DNA of 64,000 bases, from the NCBI GenBank assembly GCA_038093515.1, contig JBBPSI010000024.1:62001-126000 (forward strand), read 5' to 3'. The position numbers and the translations under genes were made by a program. This document shows positions 32,826 through 42,708 of the stretch, piece by piece (the first letter of the stretch is position 1; each line of letters begins with the position of its first letter). The DNA comes from Butyriboletus loyo. Its lineage: Eukaryota; Basidiomycota; Agaricomycetes; Boletales; Boletaceae. The notes beneath the pieces are model-generated. The model saw only the letters and a list, made by a program, of their open reading frames with translations, made no database searches and was not told where the DNA came from.

Positions 32826-34185
32826 ATGCGTTATAGGGAGGGTAAGAGCAACAGTGGTGAGCCCCGATCTGACACATGTATGTTTCCAATGCCAATAAAT
32901 CGCACTGATCTTCCGATCTTGCCCATCGATGGACTGGTATCGCCTTGGTCAACGGGAAAAAAAGACTCGTCGTATGACATCGTCCCTGTGCCAGTGCAAA
33001 CCCGCCGACTTCCGCGCGCACCGACGACCGTACAGATCCTGCCCGATGACTTTGATGCCATGACCCGCGATTACGAAACGGCAGTGGCGACGGAGGTGTA
33101 CCCGTACGATGGAGTGTCTGAGGTGAAAAGCATCAAAGGTCAAGGGGATCAAGACGGGGAGGGAGAGCCGAGATATAGCAGGGTGTATGGAGAGTGGGCT
33201 GAGAGGCACGAGGTTCATTGTCGACAAGCTGCGATGCCTGCCGATTTCGGGAAGTACATGGAAGAGGTCACGAGGCGTCTCCAGGAGGTTGGGGTCGACG
33301 AACAAGGTAACTTACAGGATACGACGGTTCGGGCCCGTGGCGGGACAACTGCGAGACAGCATCAACCTCCGAGGGAGGGTGAACGAGAAGGTAAAGTGAG
33401 TATGTGGCGGGAGGAAGTCGCACGGGACGTTGGATCGGGCGAATTTGGGGGATCGGTGGCGGGGACTAACGACACTATTCGACGAAATCGTGAGCTGACG
33501 TACACGGTCGATCAAGTCACAGTCAAACCTAGGGAAATGGAAGTGAGTCGATGGCCACATTGATACGCTGAACAGCAGCTGAGAATTGATATCTCAGCCT
33601 CTACAGGCAACACTTCGGAGGAGGCAATCCAGCGCCTCCCAATCATATAGATCAGAGAGGGTGTATACTCCCATGGAACTGAGCACATCCTACGCACTCA
33701 AACCACAAAAGACAGCGGGGACGATCGTCAAACGTGAAAAGCGTACGAAAGACCCTAGCCCGACCCGATCAGAGAGGATATACACGCTGGCCGAGATCAA
33801 TGCCCTCACTGGGCAAAGTATGAAGTATTCGCCTCCTCGCCGGAATGGCTTCACGGGACAAGAAATCCAACACAACAGAAGTACGAACAGCGGCTCACCT
33901 CAGCAGAACCTGAAGATCAAGCACTCGATAAGTTCGCCTGCGCCGGTGAGGAGTCGGTCCTCCTCAACTTCGTCCATCGAGGGAGTCCTCGCGTCCTGCC
34001 AGCCTTCGCTACTGCATATCGCGCCAGTACTGTCCAACCTCGGCATTCGGTGCCAGGGGCATCTCCGAGCACTTGCTAGGCTGAGAGAAGAGACGCGGGA
34101 CAGAGAGATGAAGGAAGAGATGCTGAAGCAGGGTGTGACATTGCTAGAGTGGGCGATCTTGGTGGATAAACTCCAGGAATTCTAA
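32826..34185 (+). CDS. Unrecognised basidiomycete protein with repeated RSER-YT motifs
   Basis: The exons are 32826-33542 and 33598-34185, with a 55-nt intron (GTGAGT..TCAG), giving 434 aa. I do not recognise a named domain. The middle has a run of related short motifs: RSERVYTPMELS, RSERIYTLAEINALTGQ and, more loosely, RRNRELTYTVDQV and GFTGQEIQ. These could be linear binding motifs in a disordered region. A proline/serine stretch (SSPAPVRSRSSSTSSIEG) precedes an apparently folded, helical C-terminus: LLHIAPVLSNLGIRCQGHLR then EMLKQGVTLLEWAILVDKLQ. That end resembles a small death-fold or SAM-like helical bundle by eye only. Upstream sequence stays open in the same frame to about 32400 but lacks ATG. 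Gene reality is supported by the clean intron and the conserved-looking C-terminus. Confidence 0.6.
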
Positions 34186-35027
34186 GGGCATCATCCAACT
34201 CAAGGTTCGTCGTTTCGCGCACTGGCAGGTGAGTATGATTGAGCCAAAGCTGACCGAGAATCTGCACTAAAGCGAGCTTCGATCAGCGAGGCAGGTCAAG
34301 ATAGCTGGTACCAGTTCAAAAGTTCTTGGCTCGTCCAAGACAGTTCGGTTTGATTCCATATGTACATTCTGAGATGTTGGAGACGACTGTATGATCATTG
34401 ATTGAACTTGAAAAAAATGATGTGACAACTGTTGAGGAAGAAAATTACATTTGCCTCCCACGGCTAGCTCTTCCCGAACGAAGGTGCCTACACCTAAGTT
34501 ATGCCTTTCTGCCGGGCTCCAACGAAAGCAAACTAAAAGCTGAAAAAAAGGCGAGACTCGAAACAAATAAGTTTACCCGAGGCCCTCCATTCCTACTATA
34601 TGTACTCCACTCTGACAATGTCACGCTTGATGCCATGATGCATGATGGGCCTAATCTCGTATGTTTTCCATGTCGACATTATTTCACATCATAAATCCCT
34701 TTTAATCCGTCTAAGCACTCTTCTAGATATATTAGTGTGAGCGAGAGATCATCGCTTGGAAGGTAATTGTTCCTCGGAACGTTGTCACGTCCACAGCAGT
34801 GGTTAGAACAGGCGACGCTCAGGTGTAGTTCTATTTGCTGATCGGTGCTGGGAGAACTGCCATTATATGAATTCGACCGCAGCAATCACTGACATACCTG
34901 GCATGACATGTCTTTCGGCTGCTTGCTCCTTGACCCCTGGAACCTGTCGGCTGGTATAGAAACGTGGCTGTGCTTTGACATATCAACTGAAACATATCTT
35001 TTCTGCTTGCTCTATCAATTCTCTGTA
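34186..35027. other. Stretch without a supported gene
   Basis: No recognisable coding or RNA feature. Short open frames on both strands are ordinary. Confidence 0.4.
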
Positions 35028-36117
35028 ATGTCATCCGAGAAAAAAGTCTGGTTCAGTGAGTGTCTTATTACCGGATGAAACTATGCCGTGCTCACCTTTA
35101 CTCAGTTACCGGTTGTTCTTCCGGCTTTGGTCTTTGTATTACCGAGCACGCCTTGCAAAAGGGCGATAAGGTCATCGCGACGTTACGCAAACCCGAGGTT
35201 CTTTCTGAATTGGCAGTAAAGTATCCTGGGAGACTTCTAGTCCTTGGGCTAGATGTCACCAAACCCACCGAGGTGACTGCCGCATTTGCTGCTGGTCACG
35301 AAAAGTTTGGTTGCGTTGACGTGGTCGTGAACAATGCTGGGTTCGGTGTGGTAGCGGAGGCGGAGGGCACAACCGATGACGTTGCGCGAAGTGTCTTTGA
35401 AGTGAATTTTTGGGGCGCTTCGCATGTGAGCAGGGAAGCGGTGAGGTTCTTCCGCGAAGTCAATAAGCCAATGGGGGGGCGACTCCTTCAAGTATCGTCC
35501 TTGTCTGGCATCCGATCGTCAGCTGGCGTCGTGTACTATTCTGCGAGGTGAGCGGTTGCTAGACAACGTCGAATCATGGATGCTGATGGGCATTGCAGCA
35601 AATTTGGTATGCTGTCGCACTCTCGTGTAAGGTCGTTAAAGAGGCTAATTTAGTCATGGGCAGCCCTCGAGGCTCTAAGCGAAGGCCTCGCGAAAGAGCT
35701 TCACCCTATTTGGAATATCAAGGTAAACCACTCGTAGTCTATCCCAAGATCATCATCAGTGTCCCACTTACACATCACTTGTCGTTTTGGCAGGTAACCA
35801 TCCTCGAACCGGGACCGTTTCGCACGAAGTGTCCCACCGACAATGCGATAACCATCCCCGTTCATCCAGCGTACACCGACCCTTCGTTACCGACGATGCG
35901 ATTGCGCCGCATGTTCACGGCCCCTGACTCGGTGTTCGATGGTGATCCCGACAAGTTTGCAGAGGTGGTGTACAGGGCAGCCTATTTAGAGGACCCTCCT
36001 TTGAGACTGCCCGTTCACCCCGCGTCTTTGGTTGTATTGAGAGAGAAAGGAAAGCAATTGCTTGAAACTGCAGACAAGTGGCAGTCATGGTCGGAGGACG
36101 TGTTGATAAAGGATTAA
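35028..36117 (+). CDS. Short-chain dehydrogenase/reductase (classical SDR)
   Basis: An NAD(P)-dependent oxidoreductase, presumably cytosolic, with unknown substrate. The exons are 35028-35055, 35106-35547, 35599-35606, 35664-35722 and 35794-36117 (861 nt, 286 aa). Exon 3 is a micro-exon of eight bases. All phases close. Motifs: the cofactor-binding TGCSSGFG at residues 11-18; DVT near 59-61; NNAG at 85-88; the catalytic Ser in VSS at 140-141; and YSASK at 154-158 (Tyr and Lys). PGPFRT follows, as in the classical family. The C-terminal extension after TAPDSVFDGDPDKFAEVV is typical of fungal uncharacterised SDRs. The ATG is the first in-frame one and gives the canonical distance to the Gly motif. 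The Hos3-type gene follows on the same strand. Confidence 0.88.
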
Positions 36118-36445
36118 ACCTTGAAACATCAGTTGCAACAGACAGTGAGTGGACAGGTTTCGAACGCGCTCTTGCAGCTATAACATCATTTCATCCGAGT
36201 ATATGGCTGGTGTATATTATTTAAAATTATATGTGTCACCAAGAGTCACAGTCCATTGAATGAGTCTGATCTTGAAACACTCGGTTACGCGTTTTGTCCT
36301 GGTTGAAACTACGAGTAACTCTGGCGATCCCAACGGCTTTCGCAGAGTTATCAGACGAGAGAACCTAACAAACGCGGCAAGCGGCACCGCCCATTTGTTT
36401 TCTCGGAGTTATCTCTGACCTTGAAAAGAGCCATCAGAGATCGAG

Positions 36446-38908
36446 ATGGACCCTGCGCAAGTGGCATCCTCAAGCATGCCCGAGCCTTCGCGTATCACGA
36501 TGCCTCATGGAACAGTAGTAGTTCCAGAAGCTGCATCAGACTCGAATAATAATCTCAAGGGAATTCCCAGCTCCACTCCATCCCCAATTGTACATGGCAA
36601 ACGCACGGCAATATTCATCCAAGACGAGTGTCTGAAACACCGTTTCATACGTTCGCGCGACACCACGGGCATCTTCGAGCGTCCCGAACGCCTTCATGCG
36701 GTCAAGCTGGGGCTTGCTGCTGCTATTTCACGCATCGAAGACGTTGAATCCGCCACCCCAAAGCCCGAATTCGCGTCTGCGACGACTCCGGGCACAGACG
36801 AAGGCGACCTCGCGGCCGCGCTTGCGCGGATGGCGATTGCACCTGCTGTGGGCCCGGCTCCTTCGAGTACAAGTCCGAGTCCGAGTCCTCCCCTCCGCAC
36901 CGCCTCAGTCATGATCCGAAGAACCTCCGCGTCCGTTTCCCTCCTTGACCATGCAGCCGTCAAATACATCCACGGCGATATTGACCGGGACGTCTACCTC
37001 GAAAACCTCATCACATGGGCGCGCGACAGCCAAGCGAACATCACTAAGAAAGAGCCGGAGATTCCGAACTCGGAGGGGATTACACCGTTGGATTTATACC
37101 GTCAGTATTTTTGTGCGATTCTTTGGTTTATGTCCGTGTCTTGCTCACGTGCTTCGGATATTATACGTGCATGCCGGTTGCGATGGTCACGCGTGTACAG
37201 TCTGCCCTGGTTCCATTGACGCAATTCAAGGGGCCATCGGAGCCGTGTGCGAAGCAGTTGACGCGAGCGTGACGGCCACACGTGGACCGCAACCGCTTTC
37301 TAGTGGATCGGACGATCCTTGCGAACGAGCCTTTGTAGCAATCAGACCACCGGGACACCACTGCAAGGAGGACACACCGTCCGGATTTTGCTTCATCAAT
37401 AACGTCGCTGTTGGCGCTGCGCATGGTATGTTCCACTCACACACGGTCATTCGTACTTTCACACCCTTGTCCACTCTCAGCACATCTAAACCATGACATA
37501 CAGAGAATTGTGATTCTCGACATAGATTTGCATCACGGTTTGCCCCCTTGATCTTGATGTCGACGTGTTCGCCAGAATAATGGCCGCTTGTAGGAAATGG
37601 GACCCAGGCTATTGTATGGCAGATAAACGAGGAAACGTATCAACAGAGTTTAGAGTCCGGGCTACCCGAGACCGATGCACCTCCTGCGAAACCTGGGCCA
37701 CGAATATTTTATGGCTCTTTACACGATGTCCTATCTTTTCCCTGCGAGGTTTGTAATCCACCGATGTATGATTCTCAATTGACTGGATCATAGGATGGTA
37801 AACCAGAGATGGTACAGGCAGCTTCTACCTCGATCCACGGTCCTCACGGACAATACATTGAAAACATACACCTTCAAAGATACGATTCAGAGGCCCATTT
37901 CTGGGGCGTTCTCTACCCTCGGTATCTCACCCTCTTACACAGTGCGCGCGATTTCTTGGACAAGACTGGTGGCCCTGGAGATGACGTCATGATATTCATC
38001 AGGTACATCCAGGTCTCCACGTGCCTGAACTATGCATCGATCCACTCATCATCTCGCTTGGGTCATTTAGTTGCGGATTCGACGCTGGCGAGCACGAATA
38101 TTCATCGATGTCTCGACACCACCGGAAGGTACCCGTCGGTTTCTACCACCGATTTACCCGCGAGACCTGCAAACTGGCCGATGTGTACGCCCATGGCCGG
38201 GTAGTGAGCGTACTCGAAGGGGGGTACAGCGGCCGTGCACTGACAAGCGGCGCCATGGCACATCTCTGTGGTCTCGTGGATGTCCCCGGCCAAGCGACTA
38301 TATACGATTCAGATGGCTGGGTCGACCATGCGTGGTGGAGCGAGGGCAACCTCGTCAAGGTGCGACGTCTCATTCACAATCTTGCTTCACCGGATGACAT
38401 CGACTCACTTTTTTTTCAGCTCGAAAAGGCTGCCAAGCCCCGCAAATATGCGTCAACGCACGCGAGCAGGGATGAATGGCTCGCTCGCACGGTCGATCTC
38501 TTCTCAGTACTCAACGGTGGCGAGACAGACACCCGAATGAAGGCGTCGTCCACTCGGGGTGCGAGTATAGGTGGTGGCACGAGTACGTGGGCCCCGCCGA
38601 CATCCATGACGCTCCGTGCGCGAAAGAAGCCCGTGTTAGACGGCGCTCGAGCTGGTGGTGCGCTCCCAGACTCAGCAGGCGCCAGCAAGAAAGGGGGTCG
38701 GAGTGTATCTGAGTCGGGAACCAAGTCTGCGGAACACACCAGCACGGGCGTAACCAGCACATCGCGAACTCCCCCTGCAATAACATCGAAAGTGGGATAC
38801 GGTCGCGGTGAGATAGATCCACGGGAGGAGATCCTGTCCAACGGGACAGAGAGGAAGAAGCTGCCACGGGTCATTCTGCACGTTCGGCCACCTGACGCGA
38901 CTAGTTGA
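36446..38908 (+). CDS. hos3: Histone deacetylase, Hos3-type (class II)
   Basis: A zinc-dependent lysine deacetylase. The six exons are 36446-37100, 37201-37445, 37504-37537, 37594-37748, 37794-38002 and 38071-38908 (2,136 nt, 711 aa). All phases close; the donor after 37445 (GTCATT) is weak. Motifs: IFERPERLHAVKLGLAAAIS; LYLCPGSIDAIQGAIGAVCE; AIRPPGHH at about 265-272 (the catalytic His pair); SGFCFINNVAVGAA; RIVILDIDLHHGNGTQ (metal-binding Asp and His); RIFYGSLHDVLSFPCE; CGFDAGEHEYSSMSRH (second metal Asp); and VVSVLEGGYSGRAL. Hos3-like enzymes of fungi carry a polar insert between the ERPERL motif and the catalytic core, seen here as residues 90-170. The tail after about 520 is low-complexity. 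The 328-bp spacer from the SDR upstream shows nothing beyond a presumed promoter. Confidence 0.92.
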
Positions 38909-39623
38909 TTGTGATCAGAAGGTGTGTGTATTGCGAGTGTGTGAATACGAGGGAGAGAGTGGTTGCAGCAACTGGGAACGGTGGAGTATTCTCGTACAAT
39001 GTGACGATATATGTGTACACTTCTGTGGCATTGTAAGTAGAGTGCATGAGTGTCATGTGACCTATTCTCTTGAAATGGCTGGGTCGGGTTCACACTCCCA
39101 TGAGAAACTTACGACTCCGAGTTAGACCGTATCCAGCAGAACCAAGTTCCAGAAATGACATTTTTCATCGACACCCAGGTCCCGGAATCGTCCGTAAGTA
39201 AGGCACCCGTGTCACAGGGCGACTGCTCTCACTCAAATCTCAAATCTCAGCAGCGAATTGCCTCTATTACCCGAATGCTTGCCGAGTCTATCGAACCGTA
39301 ACGAACTGTCCCACTCTGAGTGACTGTCCGTCCCTTACTACTGTCCCACATCGTATAACCGGACGGGATCAATGGACATGTCCTGTCATGTAGCCATGGC
39401 GAACTTGTGTCCGGAATTATTTCATCATCTTTCCCATGAGTCTGCAGTCGCTACAGGTCTCTTTCTGCCTCCCACTCGAGAACATCCCAGTTGTGCCTTT
39501 CGTCGTCGGCGCGGGTAGACGACGCCACCACTCATTTCACCTTGTCGCTCGTTTTCGACCGCCTGGGCGCAAGTTCCGGCTGTATAAATCCCCTAGCATT
39601 GAAGTTGTACCACCCTTTTCAGC
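38909..39623. other. Spacer; possible unassigned upstream exon of the SH3 gene
   Basis: From about 39491 to 39690 a frame without its own ATG reads cysteine-containing, coding-like sequence (FDRLGASSGCINPLALKLYH, FQHAECINKASCSRTLYCST). It overlaps the start of the next gene in a different frame. It might be an alternative ectodomain exon. No signal peptide was found in it. Confidence 0.3.
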
Positions 39624-41282
39624 ATGCGGAGTGTATCAACAAGGCATCCTGCTCTAGGACGCTCTATTGTTCGACTCGCACGCAAGCCCCCGCCCCCAAA
39701 TACTAAAAAGCTTCCCCCCGTCAATTCTGCTGTGAGTTCTCTCCTCAGTAATGGGGCTGGTGGTGGCGCGCAACTTTCTACTTCCCCTGCTTCTCCGCCT
39801 GCTTATATTTCTACTGCTGGCAGTGGGGGCAGTGGGGGTGGGGGGAACACTCCAACACTTACCGCCTCACTTCCGTATGGTGGAGGAACTTTGCTCCCAT
39901 CAACATCCTTCTCTCCAACTTCTGCTCCCGGAGGGTTATCTAGTGCAGTTAATGCAAGCATCGGCAGCAGCACGGCCAGCTCTTCGGGCCCAGGCGTCAG
40001 CGGAAATTTCACGGCTGTTGGTGGTGTACAAAGTGCACCAGTCAATGTTGGAGCTGGGTCTTCCATCGCGACCTCTACGGCTCTCGGCGCGTCTACTCCT
40101 GGTGCGCTATCCACGGATATTCCGTCATCGTCACAGCATCCGCTGGACTCTGGCTCCAACGTTGTTGGCACAGAGTCTCCATCGCCAACCACAACCACAA
40201 CTGCAGCCGTCTCGTCTGGAAAGCAACTATCTAGCGTTGCGATCGCAGGAATCACTATCGTGTGCTTGTTTTTCTTGCTCGCTCTCACTCTCGTGGTCGT
40301 TCGCCGCCGCTCGATTGTGCGTCGCGTGGAGCTTCGCAGGCGATGGTGGTTCGACCACCATTCTTCAAGTGGGGATCCTTCCCTCGTCGACAACGGGAGT
40401 CCTCGCAGTCATGTAGTGTCTAGTCGGGAAGTGCCGGCGAGCCGACAGAGTTCCCGCAGCAGTTTCGCTACCAACTTTGACCACGGGTTGATGCCCAGCG
40501 TCGGTTCCCCTTCCAGGCGTTCACTAGGCGTTGTCCCCGACCTCCCTCCCGTGGCTGAAGTTCGCGAGCGTAACTCTGTCTTGATCCCCACTGGAGGCGC
40601 CATAGCGTGCAGGGAGTCCTTGAACAACATTCTGAAGAATGGAAGCAAGCCAAGCGCTCAGTACCTGACAATTTCAGGTCACGACAATCCAGAGCCCTGC
40701 ACGCCGATGTATGTCCGACCATTTTCACCCTCGGAGTCCTTTGCCTTCCCCAAACCACCTGCTCCGCTGTCGCCCACTGCGGACTCTTTCTTCTTTTTGA
40801 GGAACCAGGGCTCAGCGTCTCCTCAATCTCCTGCGACTCCCGTTCCTCTCAGCACGCCTCCTCGTGCACTTATGACAGATGTTCCTCCGGCATCAGTCAC
40901 AATGCCTTCTCTCTACCCTCAGACATCGATGTCCAGTGCCAGTCTCTCACCATTCGTCGCTTCAGCCAATCCTTCCGTCAATCCCTTCGCTGATCCCGAG
41001 ATACCTGGGTTTGCGGATGTGGAGGTTGTCCGTCGTCCTTTCAAACCCTCCTTGAACGACGAACTGGCGGTTTATCCAGGTGACCGCGTCCGCGTTCTCC
41101 AGATCTTTGATGATGGCTGGGCCTGCATCGTGAAGTTGGCAGGTACCGATGGGGAACGTCAAGAACGGGGGTTAATCCCCACTGAGTGCTTGTGCGAAGC
41201 TGGTCCTGCTCTCCCAACCTTACTTCCTCAGAAGAGGGCTAGCAGCTATGTGTCAGACCGTCTGGTAGCCGTTGCACTGTAG
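39624..41282 (+). CDS. Single-pass membrane protein with C-terminal SH3 domain (Fus1-like architecture)
   Basis: A single exon of 552 aa. Residues 1-205 are Ser/Thr/Gly/Pro-rich and look like an O-glycosylated ectodomain. One hydrophobic helix (VAIAGITIVCLFFLLALTLV, about 213-233) is followed by a strongly basic stop-transfer (RRRSIVRRVELRRRWW). A long disordered cytosolic part contains proline-rich stretches (FPKPPAPLSP, PFADPEIPGF). The end is an SH3 domain: VRRPFKPSLNDELAVYPGDR, then VLQIFDDGWACIV and ERGLIPTECL. Yeast Fus1 has the same order (ectodomain, TM, SH3) and acts in cell fusion and polarity, so a signalling scaffold role is inferred. No N-terminal signal peptide is visible from the chosen ATG, so a 5' exon may be missing. 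Confidence 0.7.
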   Translation: MRSVSTRHPALGRSIVRLARKPPPPNTKKLPPVNSAVSSLLSNGAGGGAQLSTSPASPPAYISTAGSGGSGGGGNTPTLTASLPYGGGTLLPSTSFSPTSAPGGLSSAVNASIGSSTASSSGPGVSGNFTAVGGVQSAPVNVGAGSSIATSTALGASTPGALSTDIPSSSQHPLDSGSNVVGTESPSPTTTTTAAVSSGKQLSSVAIAGITIVCLFFLLALTLVVVRRRSIVRRVELRRRWWFDHHSSSGDPSLVDNGSPRSHVVSSREVPASRQSSRSSFATNFDHGLMPSVGSPSRRSLGVVPDLPPVAEVRERNSVLIPTGGAIACRESLNNILKNGSKPSAQYLTISGHDNPEPCTPMYVRPFSPSESFAFPKPPAPLSPTADSFFFLRNQGSASPQSPATPVPLSTPPRALMTDVPPASVTMPSLYPQTSMSSASLSPFVASANPSVNPFADPEIPGFADVEVVRRPFKPSLNDELAVYPGDRVRVLQIFDDGWACIVKLAGTDGERQERGLIPTECLCEAGPALPTLLPQKRASSYVSDRLVAVAL

Positions 41283-42378
41283 ACGAGAGCCAAAATCCCT
41301 TCATGCGACGTGAGTCTCGATTGATGACGTTTCCCCACACATGACACTGATGTCGATCAGACAGACAAGGCACCGGAAGACGTCGTTACACTACTTTTTT
41401 TCTTTTTCTTCTTTTTCGGATCGCTTTTTAGAACCGATTCAAAGGTTGGAATCTCGCCATTTTCTCCCGTGAATGTGTGTATGTTGTTTCTAATTCCGTC
41501 TGCAATCATAAGATTCAGAAGCGCGTGTCGATACCACTCGTTCTTTCCTTTTGTTCATTCTTGTTCATTCTTGCCCCCACTTCAACGTGTCCATTTCCTC
41601 GGTGTCATCATACGCTTACCCCCTTGATCTTTCTTCGAATGGCGGGCCCGAGAAGGAACTTGAGTTAACCACGGAAGATCTTTTTATTCTACGGATGTAT
41701 TCCTGCCATATCTACGCCTGATCCATTGATCTCTAGACACCCTGTATTGTCGCCGTAACCCCCCCCCATGTTTTACCATCCTCACCAATGGTGACTCTCT
41801 CGTAGGATATTTTCCTGGTTGACTTCGCATCCGACCAGACCGTATGTATATATATATATGGTCTTCCCAGCGATACTATTATATACACAGACAGCATTCT
41901 TTTTTGTGCGTTCCCTCGTGATACGATGACATACTCGTATACGAGTGACCGCCGCCAAAGAAAACGAGCCCGAGCTGATGATCATCGATAAAGTCACCGC
42001 ACTCAGGCTCGGGCTGCGCGAGATGATACCATACGGCGGCGCGTTATATGATCACCCCTCGTATACAGCAGCCCACTCCACCACCACCATCCCCGCCCGT
42101 CATTCGGATCGGAAAGAGATCCAGCGCGACATGATGCATGATGCATGGCGTCTCGCGTTCCCCGTCACTCGTTGCGGCGTCAGCGCGCTAGCCGGTAGAG
42201 CCCGTTGTCCGTCTCTACCCCGTCGCAAAAACGTTACTAGATCTAGTTCGTCGGCGTAGCAGACTTGGCTAGCACACGATCGACGTGTTACTGCCCACTG
42301 GGCCGACGGCGAACCCGAGTTGGGTTGCCAACGATCGTGCTCGTCTTTATTCACGACAACACGCGAACGAACATGAAA

Positions 42379-42545
42379 CAACCAGACGAGGTAGGATACT
42401 AAAAAAACCAACGGGTCATCGAATCGTGGCGTACGAACCGACCGAACATCAACATCGAACATGGAACGAGACGCCCGGCATGGGCAAACAACAACTGACC
42501 TACTCATGGATGAACCACCTCACTGGCTTCTCTCCTGGCCCTGGA
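42379..42545. repeat. Dispersed copy 1 of an FYRN-gene 3'-flank fragment
   Basis: It shares, in order, AACCAGACGAGGTRGGAT, ACTAAA, CCAACG, CATCGAACATGGAACGA, ACGCCC, CTGACCTACTC and TCTC-TGG-CCC-GGAC with 48391-48545 and 49018-49165. Confidence 0.65.
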
Positions 42546-42670
42546 CATGATCACTGCGTGAACAAATGAATAACAAGACATTTTGAGTATGCGCCGGTAC
42601 TAGGTAGGTGGGCATGCATCAATGGATAACGTAAATGAGTAAAAGTTGGAAATCACATCAACCCAGTGCG

Positions 42671-42708
42671 GCCAGGCATGGATCCAAGTGACTGGATCCA
42701 GGCCTGGC
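42671..42708. repeat. Inverted repeat (hairpin, 15 of 16 bp stem, 6-base loop)
   Basis: The left arm GCCAGGCATGGATCCA (42671-42686) and right arm TGGATCCAGGCCTGGC (42693-42708) are reverse complements except for one base. The 13-mer GATCCAGGCCTGG of the right arm recurs at 54338-54350. It could be a MITE-like or terminal-repeat trace. No target-site duplication is seen. Confidence 0.75.

Noticed and set aside
41945..42259. 104-codon frame reading LGLREMIPYGGALYDHPSY and on
   Set aside because: It begins with GTG, not ATG, and shows no domain. Left as unassigned.
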